Below, in pieces: positions 1 to 8,195 of a stretch of 64,000 nucleotides of DNA. The DNA lies in the NCBI GenBank assembly GCA_963676655.2, contig CAXXKX010000004.1, positions 744,001 to 808,000 on the forward strand, written 5' to 3'. Under the pieces are notes generated by a model, which saw only the letters and a list, made by a program, of their open reading frames with translations, was not told the DNA's origin and ran no database searches. The DNA is from G963676655 sp963676655. Lineage in GTDB: Bacteria > Verrucomicrobiota > Lentisphaeria > Victivallales > Victivallaceae. The translations under genes and the position numbers were made by a program. The stretch's first letter is position 1, and each line of letters begins with the position of its first letter.

Positions 1-180
1 ACAAAGATTTACATATTTATATATGTTAAAATCTAACGTTAATGGTTTGATATGAATGAAGATCAAACATGAACAGCAAGTTGAGGTGCTTCTGCAGAAG
101 TTGGACGCATAAGGAACTTCCTGACGGACGCGCCGTTGTCATCCTGAAAAAAGATTAACTGATTATGTGATGAATATATT
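1..180. other. Intergenic end of window, no convincing gene
   Basis: This stretch lies downstream of the leftward mqn operon. It holds only very short reading frames, for example 69-158 on the plus strand, whose start and composition are not convincing. It may be the tail of something beyond the window edge. I see no clear terminator hairpin for the operon. Confidence 0.4.
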
Positions 181-999
181 TTACTGAACCGGTGAAATGA
201 ATTTTATTGCCGGGACTTCGGGGATCAGGCCGTATTCGGCACATTTGCTCATAAAGAAGCGGATAGCTTCGCCCCCTTCTTCATCTAGTGAAATAGTGTA
301 CCGGTTGACGAAGGTCTTAACGAAGTTCAAACCTTTGTCCGGGGCGATGCCGCGACCGAACTTGAGGGCGTATTCCAATGCTTCATCCTCATGTTCCAGC
401 GCATACTTGATCGATGCCTGGAAATAGCCGCACATCCGGCCTTTGACGTCTTCCGGCAGCGAAGCACGGATCACATCCACACCAAGAGGCAGCGGCATTT
501 TGAACTGCTGCAGCCACCAAGCGCCGAGATCAATCACGTCCAGACCGGAATCATCCAACATGGTTTGTTCTTCGGTAATGATTACGCCGCCGTCGAATTT
601 GCCCTGTTTGACAGCGGTTAATATCCGGTCATAAGGATGCTCGATATACAGCGCGTCCCGCATAAAACAGCGGGCGGCGTAACAGGCGGTTGTGTGAATA
701 CCCGGAACCGCGATATTATTCAGTTCAGTTCCCGGGATACTGACCAGAACCGGGCCCCGGCTTTCGGCCATACAGGCCCCGACCGTCAGCAGATCATACT
801 GCGCGGCTACCCGGGGCAGGAATCCGGCGGATACCGCGGTCATGTCATAATTTGCCGCTATCGCTTTTTCGTTCAGTTCGGAGATTGGCTCGATCGTGTC
901 ATGGATATCGAATCCCGGATTGGGCACCCGGTTGTTCAACATCGCGTAGAACATGAAGGCGTCGTCCGCGTCATGGGTGTGACCGATGGTGATTTTCAT
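181..999 (-). CDS. mqnD: MqnD-like 1,4-dihydroxy-6-naphthoate synthase
   Basis: The 272-residue protein belongs to the MqnA/MqnD periplasmic-binding-like fold family. MqnD opens cyclic dehypoxanthine futalosine to give 1,4-dihydroxy-6-naphthoate in the futalosine menaquinone pathway. The N-terminal beta-strand followed by DADDAFMFYAML matches the position of the family's PNDTFIFHA-type loop, and SELNEKAIAANYDMTAVSAG matches the domain that follows. It is the last gene of the operon. Its ATG overlaps the mqnC stop by four bases, so translation is probably coupled. It is called MqnD rather than MqnA because a separate, better MqnA lies in the same operon. The loop is diverged from textbook MqnD, so the exact substrate is less certain than the family. 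Confidence 0.72.
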   Translation of the reverse strand: MKITIGHTHDADDAFMFYAMLNNRVPNPGFDIHDTIEPISELNEKAIAANYDMTAVSAGFLPRVAAQYDLLTVGACMAESRGPVLVSIPGTELNNIAVPGIHTTACYAARCFMRDALYIEHPYDRILTAVKQGKFDGGVIITEEQTMLDDSGLDVIDLGAWWLQQFKMPLPLGVDVIRASLPEDVKGRMCGYFQASIKYALEHEDEALEYALKFGRGIAPDKGLNFVKTFVNRYTISLDEEGGEAIRFFMSKCAEYGLIPEVPAIKFISPVQ

Positions 1000-2060
1000 T
1001 TGAACGTTTCCAGTACGTTGTATTCGGTGTCGCGCCTTGCCGGAGTCATTCCGGCTTGTCTGATGGTTTCGACGATTTCTTCGATGTTGGTGCGATTGCG
1101 CATGCCGGTTGATTCCAGCACTTTTTCCTCCATCAGGATTCCGCCCATGTCGTCGGCTCCGAACATTAAACCGATTTGAGCCACTTTCATGCCTTCGGTT
1201 ACCCAGCCGGAACCGATGTGTTTAATATTATCGAGGTAAACTCGCGAAACGGCCAGGGTTTTCAGGTATTCGCCGCCGCCGGCCATGATTACTTCGTCAA
1301 GGTCGGTATTGTCTGGTGAGAAGGTCCATGGAATAAAGGCCCGGAACCCACCGGTTTCATCCTGCAGATTACGGATTGCTTCGAGGTGTTCGATCCTTTC
1401 ATCGAGGGTTTCGACTCCGGCAAACATCATGGTCGCGGTACTTTCCATGCCGATGGAATGGGCTTCGCGCATGATCCGCAGCCAGACATCTTTCGAGATC
1501 TTTTTGGGGCTGATCAGGTTGCGGACCCGGTCTGCCAGAATCTCCGCGCCGCCGCCGGGCAGGGAATCAAGTCCGGCCTGTTGCAGTTTTTCCAGAACTT
1601 TCAGCGTCGGCAGTTTTTCCCGTTCCGCCATATAAGCGATTTCCGGCGGAGAAAAGGCGTGAATATAAACATGGTATTTTCTTTTTATAGCTTTAATGAT
1701 TTCCTGATAATAGAAAATCGTCAGTTCGGGATTAAGGCCACCCTGAAGCATTACCTGAGTGCCGCCCAGTTCAACCAGTCCGTTGACCTTATCCAATATC
1801 TCCGCGATACTCAAGGTAAACGCGTGTGGACTGCCCGGTTTGACATAAAACGCGCAGAAATCGCATTCGGCTTGACAAACGTTCGTCAGGTTGATGTTTA
1901 TATCCACCACAAAAGTTGCGATGTTTTCCTGATGAAAACGTTTTTTGACCATCGTGGCCAATTCGCCCAGGACCGGCAACGGCATACTGAGCAGGAACTT
2001 GCCTTCCGCCGCGTTGAGCCGGTCGCCAGCGACTATTTTCTTTTTTATTTGTGCGAGCAT
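996..2060 (-). CDS. mqnC: Cyclic dehypoxanthine futalosine synthase MqnC (radical SAM)
   Basis: This 354-residue radical SAM enzyme cyclises dehypoxanthine futalosine. The [4Fe-4S] motif is C62-x3-C66-x2-C69. Family landmarks are GGTQVMLQGGLNPEL, the SPPEI segment, LDSLPGGGAEIL, and DETGGFRAFIPWTF near residue 240. Length is normal for MqnC. Five bases separate it from the upstream mqnE stop, and it overlaps mqnD downstream by four. MqnC and MqnE are paralogues. The LQGG and PWTFSPDNT segments favour MqnC here, while the neighbour has VVGG and PLAFFRKNT. Confidence 0.9.
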   Translation of the reverse strand: MLAQIKKKIVAGDRLNAAEGKFLLSMPLPVLGELATMVKKRFHQENIATFVVDININLTNVCQAECDFCAFYVKPGSPHAFTLSIAEILDKVNGLVELGGTQVMLQGGLNPELTIFYYQEIIKAIKRKYHVYIHAFSPPEIAYMAEREKLPTLKVLEKLQQAGLDSLPGGGAEILADRVRNLISPKKISKDVWLRIMREAHSIGMESTATMMFAGVETLDERIEHLEAIRNLQDETGGFRAFIPWTFSPDNTDLDEVIMAGGGEYLKTLAVSRVYLDNIKHIGSGWVTEGMKVAQIGLMFGADDMGGILMEEKVLESTGMRNRTNIEEIVETIRQAGMTPARRDTEYNVLETFK

Positions 2061-2065
2061 TTCAG

Positions 2066-3130
2066 TTATCCTTTCATTACCGGTTCATAATTGCTGTATA
2101 CTTCAACCGGGGTGCGCCCCATTTTCCGAATCAGGTCGCAAATCTCGTCTTTGGTTAGGCTCTTCGGGGTTTTCGCCCCGGCGCAGTGAACGATTTCCTC
2201 GTCATAATAGGTGCCGCCGATGTCGTCGGCCCCGTAATCCAGACCGACCTGACACGCTTTATAGCCGTAGATCATCCAGAGAGCCTTGAGATGCGGAAAG
2301 TTATCGAGAAACACTCTGGCGGTGGCCAGCAGTTTCATGTCGTAGATGCCGCTGGTTCCACGGGCCAGATCGTCGATCTCTGTGTTTTTCCGGAAGAAGG
2401 CCAGGGGGACGAACGCCCGGAAGCCGCCGGTCCGGTCCTGCTGGTCACGGAGCTGCCGCATGTGGTCAATAATTTCTTCATCCGTTTCCAAATGTCCGTA
2501 AAGCATTGTGGCGTTACTGCAAATACCCAGTTCATGGGCTTCTCCGGCGATCCGCAGCCAGTCTTTTCCGGGCAGTTTTTTCTCGCAGATCAGTTCGCGC
2601 ACTCGAGGCGAGAACACTTCCGCGCCGCCGCCGGGCAGTGAATCGAGACCGGCTGCTTTGAAATCCGCCAGCGTTTCCCGGGTGGTTTTACCGACCAGTT
2701 CCGCGAAAAACGCGATTTCAACCGTGGTAAAACCCTGAATATGGATATTGGGATCAATTGATTTGATTCCACGGAGCATCTCCAGATAATACGAGTAAGG
2801 CAGGTTTTTATTGAGGCCGCCGACGACATGTACCTCGTTCACTCCGGCGGCATGGACTTCTTTTACCGAGTCGGTGATTTGCTCCACAGTCAGAGCGTAA
2901 CCGTCTTTTTCGTCTTTGTAAAAGGCGCAGAGTTTGCATTCGTTTTCGCAGACGTTGGTGTAGTTGATGTTGTAATTGAATTGGTAATAAGCGTTGTCTC
3001 CGACCTGTCTTTCACGTCGGATACAAGCCAGTTTGCCGACCGTGTTGAGGTCGCCTTGCAACAGGAATAACGCCTCTTCCGGGGTTATTCTCTGGTCGTT
3101 CTCAACCTTTGCAATAATAGTTTTAAGCAT
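2066..3130 (-). CDS. mqnE: Aminofutalosine synthase MqnE (radical SAM)
   Basis: This 354-residue radical SAM enzyme joins SAM to the MqnA product, 3-enolpyruvyl-benzoate, to form aminofutalosine. The cluster-binding motif is C61-x3-C65-x2-C68. HVVGGLNKNLP, AAGLDSLPGGGAEVF and TGGFRAFVPLAFF are characteristic of MqnE. It is slightly shorter than many MqnE proteins (370-390 residues) but no motif is missing. Its start overlaps the end of the upstream SCP2-hydrolase gene by eight bases. It sits in the expected position before mqnC. Confidence 0.88.
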   Translation of the reverse strand: MLKTIIAKVENDQRITPEEALFLLQGDLNTVGKLACIRRERQVGDNAYYQFNYNINYTNVCENECKLCAFYKDEKDGYALTVEQITDSVKEVHAAGVNEVHVVGGLNKNLPYSYYLEMLRGIKSIDPNIHIQGFTTVEIAFFAELVGKTTRETLADFKAAGLDSLPGGGAEVFSPRVRELICEKKLPGKDWLRIAGEAHELGICSNATMLYGHLETDEEIIDHMRQLRDQQDRTGGFRAFVPLAFFRKNTEIDDLARGTSGIYDMKLLATARVFLDNFPHLKALWMIYGYKACQVGLDYGADDIGGTYYDEEIVHCAGAKTPKSLTKDEICDLIRKMGRTPVEVYSNYEPVMKG

Positions 3131-4184
3131 GTTTATTCTCCAGTATATTGAGGCAGCTTTGTTTGAGTTCGGCTTCAGAGCCGCGATAAAAATGATCGTC
3201 AGAATTAACTTTATGCAGCCGCATTCCGTATTTACCGGCCATTAGGGAAAACTGTTCTTCCGGGCAGAAATCATCTTTTTCCGAGATGACGAAGTCCAGG
3301 CCGGGAAATTCGGCGAACAATGTTTCGAAGTCATATTCCAGCAGCGGCGGGGATATGCCGATATATTTCCGGACGGTGATATGGCGCATTGTCTGAAGCG
3401 CGATATAGTTGCCGAAAGAATAAGCGGCGAAATCAATTTTCAGGTCGCGGCCGATGTTTTCCATAATATTCCAGGCCAGTTCCCGGGCATCGCCGACAAT
3501 CCGCTCGAACTCCGCTCTTTCTTCAAGGTTGCGCCAGTAACGCAGCATCTCATCATCCGAATGAGCATTGTCAACCATCCGGTAATTGAATTTGACCGCA
3601 AACTTGCCTGAATTGACGGCCGCTCCATACAGCTGGTTGACGACGTTGTTGTCATAGTCTCCTCCAAGCATTGGATGCGGCGGAAAAATGAAGATAACCG
3701 AATCCGGCGCGGCGTTGTCATCATAACCCAGGACCGCGGATATTTCTCCGCCATCATCCAGCGCAACTTTGATTGATTCTTCCGCGAATTCATGTTCGAT
3801 TGCCGCTTCATTGGTTGTCTCCTGATGCGCTGAGAGTTTTTTAAAGAAAGCTTCCAGTTGCCGGGCCAGGATCATGCCTTTGAAAAGGCCGCCCTGAATT
3901 TCGACTTTGCGTGTCAGAAAGGCTTTCTGGACCGACAGCTTACCGGAAGTGATCCCGGCAAAGGCGGCGGTATCGAGGACAAATCCCAACTTACTGGTAT
4001 TTCCGGGGATCGGTCCGGCTGTGGACAAATGATCATTTTCAATTGTCACTTTCCAAACCTCTCCGGTATCGGTCAAACTTACAATGAAACAGGTATTGAA
4101 CTCGCTATTGCCGGTAAAATCGAACTTTTCCGCCGGTCCCTGCGGAACCAGCAGCTTATCGAAGAATTGTTTAAGCGCTGACAA
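3123..4184 (-). CDS. SCP2-domain / alpha-beta hydrolase fusion protein
   Basis: The 353-residue protein has two parts. Residues about 1-115 look like an SCP2 (sterol-carrier) lipid-binding domain, with the ITSGKLSVQKAFLTRKVEIQG segment type near its end. Residues about 150-350 are an alpha/beta hydrolase of the COG2945 type, with FPPHPMLGG at the oxyanion region, nucleophile Ser256 in AYSFGNY, an Asp in EKDDFCPEEQ and a His in SDDHFYRG. No signal peptide is seen, so it is cytoplasmic. It overlaps mqnA by 14 bases and mqnE by eight, so it is an integral member of the mqn operon. Its reaction is unknown. A hydrolase that holds a hydrophobic quinone precursor is an inference only. It does not resemble the MqnB/MTAN nucleosidase fold. 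Confidence 0.7.
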   Translation of the reverse strand: MSALKQFFDKLLVPQGPAEKFDFTGNSEFNTCFIVSLTDTGEVWKVTIENDHLSTAGPIPGNTSKLGFVLDTAAFAGITSGKLSVQKAFLTRKVEIQGGLFKGMILARQLEAFFKKLSAHQETTNEAAIEHEFAEESIKVALDDGGEISAVLGYDDNAAPDSVIFIFPPHPMLGGDYDNNVVNQLYGAAVNSGKFAVKFNYRMVDNAHSDDEMLRYWRNLEERAEFERIVGDARELAWNIMENIGRDLKIDFAAYSFGNYIALQTMRHITVRKYIGISPPLLEYDFETLFAEFPGLDFVISEKDDFCPEEQFSLMAGKYGMRLHKVNSDDHFYRGSEAELKQSCLNILENKHA

Positions 4185-4899
4185 GCTGCGGCCTCCTTTC
4201 TGCTTCCAACCGGTTATGATAGAGCGAGGTCATATATTCCAGCGCTTTGCGGTGCGGCGCGTCAAAGGAATAATTCAGGTTGGTCAGGTAATCAAAGTGT
4301 TTTTCCGCTCCCATTTCCTGTAAAATTGCCGGCAGGTCGTGCAGATTTTGCCGGGTCAGACTATTGACTATCGGGGAGAACTGCGCCGGGTTCCGGCGTT
4401 TGTCTGCCACGCATACGGCGTAAACGACCGGCAGTCCGGTCATCCGCATCCATTCCCAGCCCAGGTCGATCCGGTCGGTGTAGCGGTCCCCGGCGTACTC
4501 CAGCGCCTTATCGCCGATAATTACCTCGGCGTCGCAGCGGCCGTTTTCAATGTAATCGGCATAAATTCCGTAGCGGGCTTCCAGTATTTCCCGGACCAGA
4601 AAATTGGATGATCGCGATTCACTGCTCAATTTGACGGTGACGATATTCCTGATCGGGCCGTTGAAGTAGAGATAAACCGAATTTGTCGGGCCGAAAGAGG
4701 AAATGGTCACGCCTTCGACCAGATAACAGCGGTCGCGCATCCGGATGTATTCGATGGCGGGAACGAACGAGAAATCCAGTTCCCCGGCGAAAAATTTCGC
4801 GGCCAGGTTGCGCGGAGTGTCTTTGACCACTTCGCCGAACTTTTCCATACCAAAGCCGAACGGGATTGAGTTGATATAATTGATAATGCCTATTTTCAT
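4171..4899 (-). CDS. mqnA: Chorismate dehydratase MqnA
   Basis: MqnA dehydrates chorismate to 3-[(1-carboxyvinyl)oxy]benzoate, the first futalosine-pathway step. The 242-residue protein starts MKIGIINYINSIPF, followed by AGELDFSFVPAIEY and SSFGPTNSVYLY, which match the MqnA family segments (INYLN, AGELDxxxVSSxEY, SxGPVxSV). The reading frame is open upstream to 4971, but the family N-terminus and the AAGGAATT just upstream fix the start at 4899. The longer version adds 24 unrelated residues. It lies 22 bases after the aminotransferase stop and overlaps the SCP2-hydrolase start. Confidence 0.87.
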   Translation of the reverse strand: MKIGIINYINSIPFGFGMEKFGEVVKDTPRNLAAKFFAGELDFSFVPAIEYIRMRDRCYLVEGVTISSFGPTNSVYLYFNGPIRNIVTVKLSSESRSSNFLVREILEARYGIYADYIENGRCDAEVIIGDKALEYAGDRYTDRIDLGWEWMRMTGLPVVYAVCVADKRRNPAQFSPIVNSLTRQNLHDLPAILQEMGAEKHFDYLTNLNYSFDAPHRKALEYMTSLYHNRLEAERRPQLVSA

Positions 4900-4921
4900 T
4901 TTTAATTCCTTAAATTTACGG

Positions 4922-6196
4922 TTAAACGCAGGATTCCAGTGACAGTTCCAGTGCGGCCAGCATCGCGTCAATATCAGGCTGCGAAATAATTAACGGCGGC
5001 AGGAACGTCAGAACATTCCGGTTGACGCCGGTTTTGCCGATCAGAAAACCCTGTTTCATCATGTTTTCCAGAATGCGGTCTGTCGCTTCCGGCATGGGAT
5101 GCCCATTCTCAAGCAATTCCATACCAAGCATCAGGCCGGCGCCTCTGACTTCGGCGATGAACGGGTATTTTCCGCTTAAATCCTCAAGCTGCGCTTTGAG
5201 ATATTGTCCCAGTTCGGCGGACCGGTCCGCCAGATTGTGTTTTTCATGATATGCCAAAACCGCCAGCGCTGCCGCGGCTGAAACCGCGTTGCCGCCGGTC
5301 GTCGATGCGCCGGGTTTACGGTAGGATGCGGCGATCTCATTGGTAGTACAGAACGCCGCGATCGGGAACCCGTTGCCCAACGCCTTGGCGGTTGTCAGGA
5401 TATCCGGTTCCACGCCGAGGGCTTTGAACCGGTATTTCGCGCCGGTCCTGCCCATGCCGGTCTGGACCTCGTCGAAGATCAGCAGCGTGTTGTGCTTTTG
5501 CAGAATTGATTTGATTTTGGCAAAATAACCTTCCGGAGGAACAATAATGCCGCCGTTGCCTTGAATCGGTTCGATGATCATTGCGGCGATATCGTCATTT
5601 TTTGACAACAGTTCCTCGACCGCGTCTGCGCAGGCAATTCCACAGGTGTCAGGCGGCAAGCCGAGCTGGCATTTGGCGCAATGCGGTTTCGGGACAAAAT
5701 ACACTTTATGGCCTTCATCCGGATCGGTTCGCCACATATCGATGCCGGTGGCATTCATCGTCAAAGCGGTGCGACCATGCAGGCCGCCGTTGACGGCGAT
5801 CACTCCGCGTTTGCCGGTATGGATGCGGCTCAACAGGATCGCGCCTTCATTGGCCTCACTGCCGCTGTTGACGAAAAACAGTTTCTTTAATGAGCAGTCA
5901 AGGTATTTTACCAGTTTTTCTCCCAGATTCACCATTGGGTTGGTCAGGTAGATACTGGTGGTATGCTGGAGGGTCCGAATCTGGTCTATCGCCGGTTCCA
6001 CGATTTCCGGGTTGCAGTGACCGCAGTTCATTACCGTCACGCCGGAGTAGAAGTCGGCATAGCGCTTGCCGGTGTCGTCATAAAGATATTGCATTTCCCC
6101 TTTGACGATGACCGGAGGGTCCTGGTAAAAGTGATAGAGGCACGGAATGAAATATTGTTTTTTCAGATCAACCACATGTTGCGCAGAGCTGTTCAT
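4922..6196 (-). CDS. Class III PLP aminotransferase
   Basis: The protein is a fold-type I PLP enzyme of the acetylornithine/4-aminobutyrate/alanine-glyoxylate aminotransferase family. Visible landmarks are NSGSEANEGAI near residue 110, the GGLHGRT segment, IIEPIQGNGG, FDEVQTGMGRTG, and the catalytic lysine in TTAKALGNGFP. A CAKCQLGLPPDTC insertion gives four closely spaced cysteines, which recalls class III enzymes acting on large substrates. The start at 6196 is chosen for its strong GAAAGGGGA ribosome site. It then overlaps the U32 gene by 29 bases. The substrate is unknown. Being locked inside the mqn operon suggests a linked pathway and not general amino-acid metabolism. Confidence 0.85.
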   Translation of the reverse strand: MNSSAQHVVDLKKQYFIPCLYHFYQDPPVIVKGEMQYLYDDTGKRYADFYSGVTVMNCGHCNPEIVEPAIDQIRTLQHTTSIYLTNPMVNLGEKLVKYLDCSLKKLFFVNSGSEANEGAILLSRIHTGKRGVIAVNGGLHGRTALTMNATGIDMWRTDPDEGHKVYFVPKPHCAKCQLGLPPDTCGIACADAVEELLSKNDDIAAMIIEPIQGNGGIIVPPEGYFAKIKSILQKHNTLLIFDEVQTGMGRTGAKYRFKALGVEPDILTTAKALGNGFPIAAFCTTNEIAASYRKPGASTTGGNAVSAAAALAVLAYHEKHNLADRSAELGQYLKAQLEDLSGKYPFIAEVRGAGLMLGMELLENGHPMPEATDRILENMMKQGFLIGKTGVNRNVLTFLPPLIISQPDIDAMLAALELSLESCV

Positions 6197-8195
6197 GGCG
6201 TTCCCCTTTCTTGATATTGAGCAATGAGATGTCGGCATCGGCGGTGATTCCTCTCAGGTAGCCGCCGTAAGTGAACTCTTGACCGGCAAAATGTTTACGG
6301 AATTCAGATATAAGCTTCGGTCGCGCTGTCTTGTCGGCGACCGCACGTTTGTACAGATCGACCAGATACGCGGTATCTTCCGGCGTGTAAAGTCTGGCGT
6401 CGATCCGCAGACTGTGCGGGCCGAGGCGCTGGAACGAATCGAGCGACGGTAGGATGCACAGGTCATGTTCCAGCATTATATGGTTGCGGCAGAACTTGTC
6501 GGTATGGATAACCCGTTTATTGCCCTGACAGTCGACCAGCGAGAATTTTTCGTGGCGGCAGGGCATTTTGCAGAAATCCCGTTTGCTGATGCGCTGAGTA
6601 TTCATTGCCACCAGACAGTGTTCCACCAGCATCGAGGTTAATGGTCCGTGTGCCAGTAGATCGAACCGCATCCAGTTGACGTCATCAAGCATGGAAGCCA
6701 GATTGTCGAAGGAAGACTCGATCGCCGGCATGATCCTTTCACAGCCGGCGGCGGCGAAAAACTCGCTCGCGGCCGAGTTAATGACGTTGCAGCCGGTATC
6801 CACCCAGATTTTTTTATTGCGGCTATGAAGAAAATCCAGTACTGCGATTCCGCTGACCAGATAGGTATCCACATCATCTCCGAGCGCGTCGACGGCATAT
6901 TTGAATTCCCGCTGTTCGCGTTCGGTAATGATTTTCGGGGTGCTGAAGACAAAACGGCGTCCGGTCCGGCGACAGGTTGCGGCCAACTCGCGCAGTTCCG
7001 GTAAATGCCATTCGGAATTAACCTGCAGATCGCCTTCATAAGCAATTACCAGATTGTCCGCGCCGGCTTCCAGCGCCGCTTTCGCGGTTGCCGTGTTCCC
7101 GGCAACACAAGTAATCTCGTTTGCGCGAAACGCTTGTTTCTCCGCCAGTTCCGGAGTATCTTTGAAGGCGTCTTCGGACCAGTTGCTGATAGTATGCAGT
7201 TTGCCGCTGTGCGACAGGAACTTGGGTTCGCGGTCGCCTTCCATATCGAAATACTCGTCGTCCGGGGTTTTAAATGCGAATCCGGTACTCAGGTTGCGAA
7301 TCCGGTTATTATACATTTCCCTGACGTCGAGGAAATCACGATGCCAGGCCAAAGGTTTGTTGCAGTAGCTGTCGATGGCGCGGCGGTAAAGCGCAACGAT
7401 CCGGCTCATGGTTTCGGCCGGTTTCATGCGCCCTTCGATTTTGAGTGAATCGATTCCGGCGTTGATCAGGTCCGGAAGCTGTTCCAGCAGGCAGAGATCG
7501 CGGGCCGCCAGCATATAGGCGTGTTCCTTGACCACGTTACCGCTGGTTTCAGAAACCAGGTCATAGGCCCAGCGGCATGGTTTCATGCATTGGCCGCGGT
7601 TGCTGCTTTTGCCGAAGATGATGCCGCTGCCGTGGCACTGCCCGGACTGGACCGAACACATGTCGCCGTGAATAAAGTATTCGGATTCGATTCCGGCGGT
7701 TTCGGCGATTCGCCGGACTTCGTCCACCGTGATGTCACGGGAAGTCACAACCCGGGTGAAGCCGTGTTCTTTAAGCAGTTTGGCGCTGTCGGCGCTGTTG
7801 ACGTTCATCATGGTACTGGAATGCAGTGGAATTTTGATATTGTGTTCATGGCAGATATTGATCACTCCGTAATCCTGAACGATGATTGAATCCACCTTGA
7901 TTTTTTCCAGAAATTTCAGATAATCTACAAGGACGAGAAGCTCGTTTTCCCCGATCAGGATATTGACCGTCACATAAACCTTGCGGCCGCGTTCATGCGC
8001 GAAATCAACCACTCGCTCCAGCGCTTCGTTATCGAAGTTGAAGTCCTTGCGGTGACGCCGCATATTGAATTGTTTGCCGGACAGGTAGACCGCGTCCGCC
8101 CCGGCTTCGATTACCGCGTAAAAGACCTCTTCCCGCCCGGCCGGAGCCAGCAGTTCGGGGCGTTTTATCGAATTGTTCTGTTCAGTAGTTTTCAT
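6168..8195 (-). CDS. U32 peptidase-family protein, double-domain
   Basis: This 675-residue member of the U32 family begins with RPELLAPAGREEVFYAVIEAG, the family's N-terminal barrel signature. The Fe-S/U32 motif is seen with C180, C187, C203 and C207 in the HGDMC...GQC...NRGQCMKPC region. A second, degenerate half (about residues 370-675) carries another cysteine group, DFCKMPC, VDC and KFC. Studied relatives are not proteases but Fe-S enzymes that hydroxylate RNA (RlhA, TrhP) or ubiquinone precursors without oxygen (UbiU/UbiV). The mqn operon context makes a quinone-modification role attractive, but that is inference. It overlaps the adenylase stop by one base (TGATG). Confidence 0.85.
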   Translation of the reverse strand: MKTTEQNNSIKRPELLAPAGREEVFYAVIEAGADAVYLSGKQFNMRRHRKDFNFDNEALERVVDFAHERGRKVYVTVNILIGENELLVLVDYLKFLEKIKVDSIIVQDYGVINICHEHNIKIPLHSSTMMNVNSADSAKLLKEHGFTRVVTSRDITVDEVRRIAETAGIESEYFIHGDMCSVQSGQCHGSGIIFGKSSNRGQCMKPCRWAYDLVSETSGNVVKEHAYMLAARDLCLLEQLPDLINAGIDSLKIEGRMKPAETMSRIVALYRRAIDSYCNKPLAWHRDFLDVREMYNNRIRNLSTGFAFKTPDDEYFDMEGDREPKFLSHSGKLHTISNWSEDAFKDTPELAEKQAFRANEITCVAGNTATAKAALEAGADNLVIAYEGDLQVNSEWHLPELRELAATCRRTGRRFVFSTPKIITEREQREFKYAVDALGDDVDTYLVSGIAVLDFLHSRNKKIWVDTGCNVINSAASEFFAAAGCERIMPAIESSFDNLASMLDDVNWMRFDLLAHGPLTSMLVEHCLVAMNTQRISKRDFCKMPCRHEKFSLVDCQGNKRVIHTDKFCRNHIMLEHDLCILPSLDSFQRLGPHSLRIDARLYTPEDTAYLVDLYKRAVADKTARPKLISEFRKHFAGQEFTYGGYLRGITADADISLLNIKKGERHEQLCATCG

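Noticed and set aside
1386..2090. 234-codon plus-strand frame over mqnC
   Set aside because: It is antisense to MqnC, whose radical SAM motifs are unmistakable.
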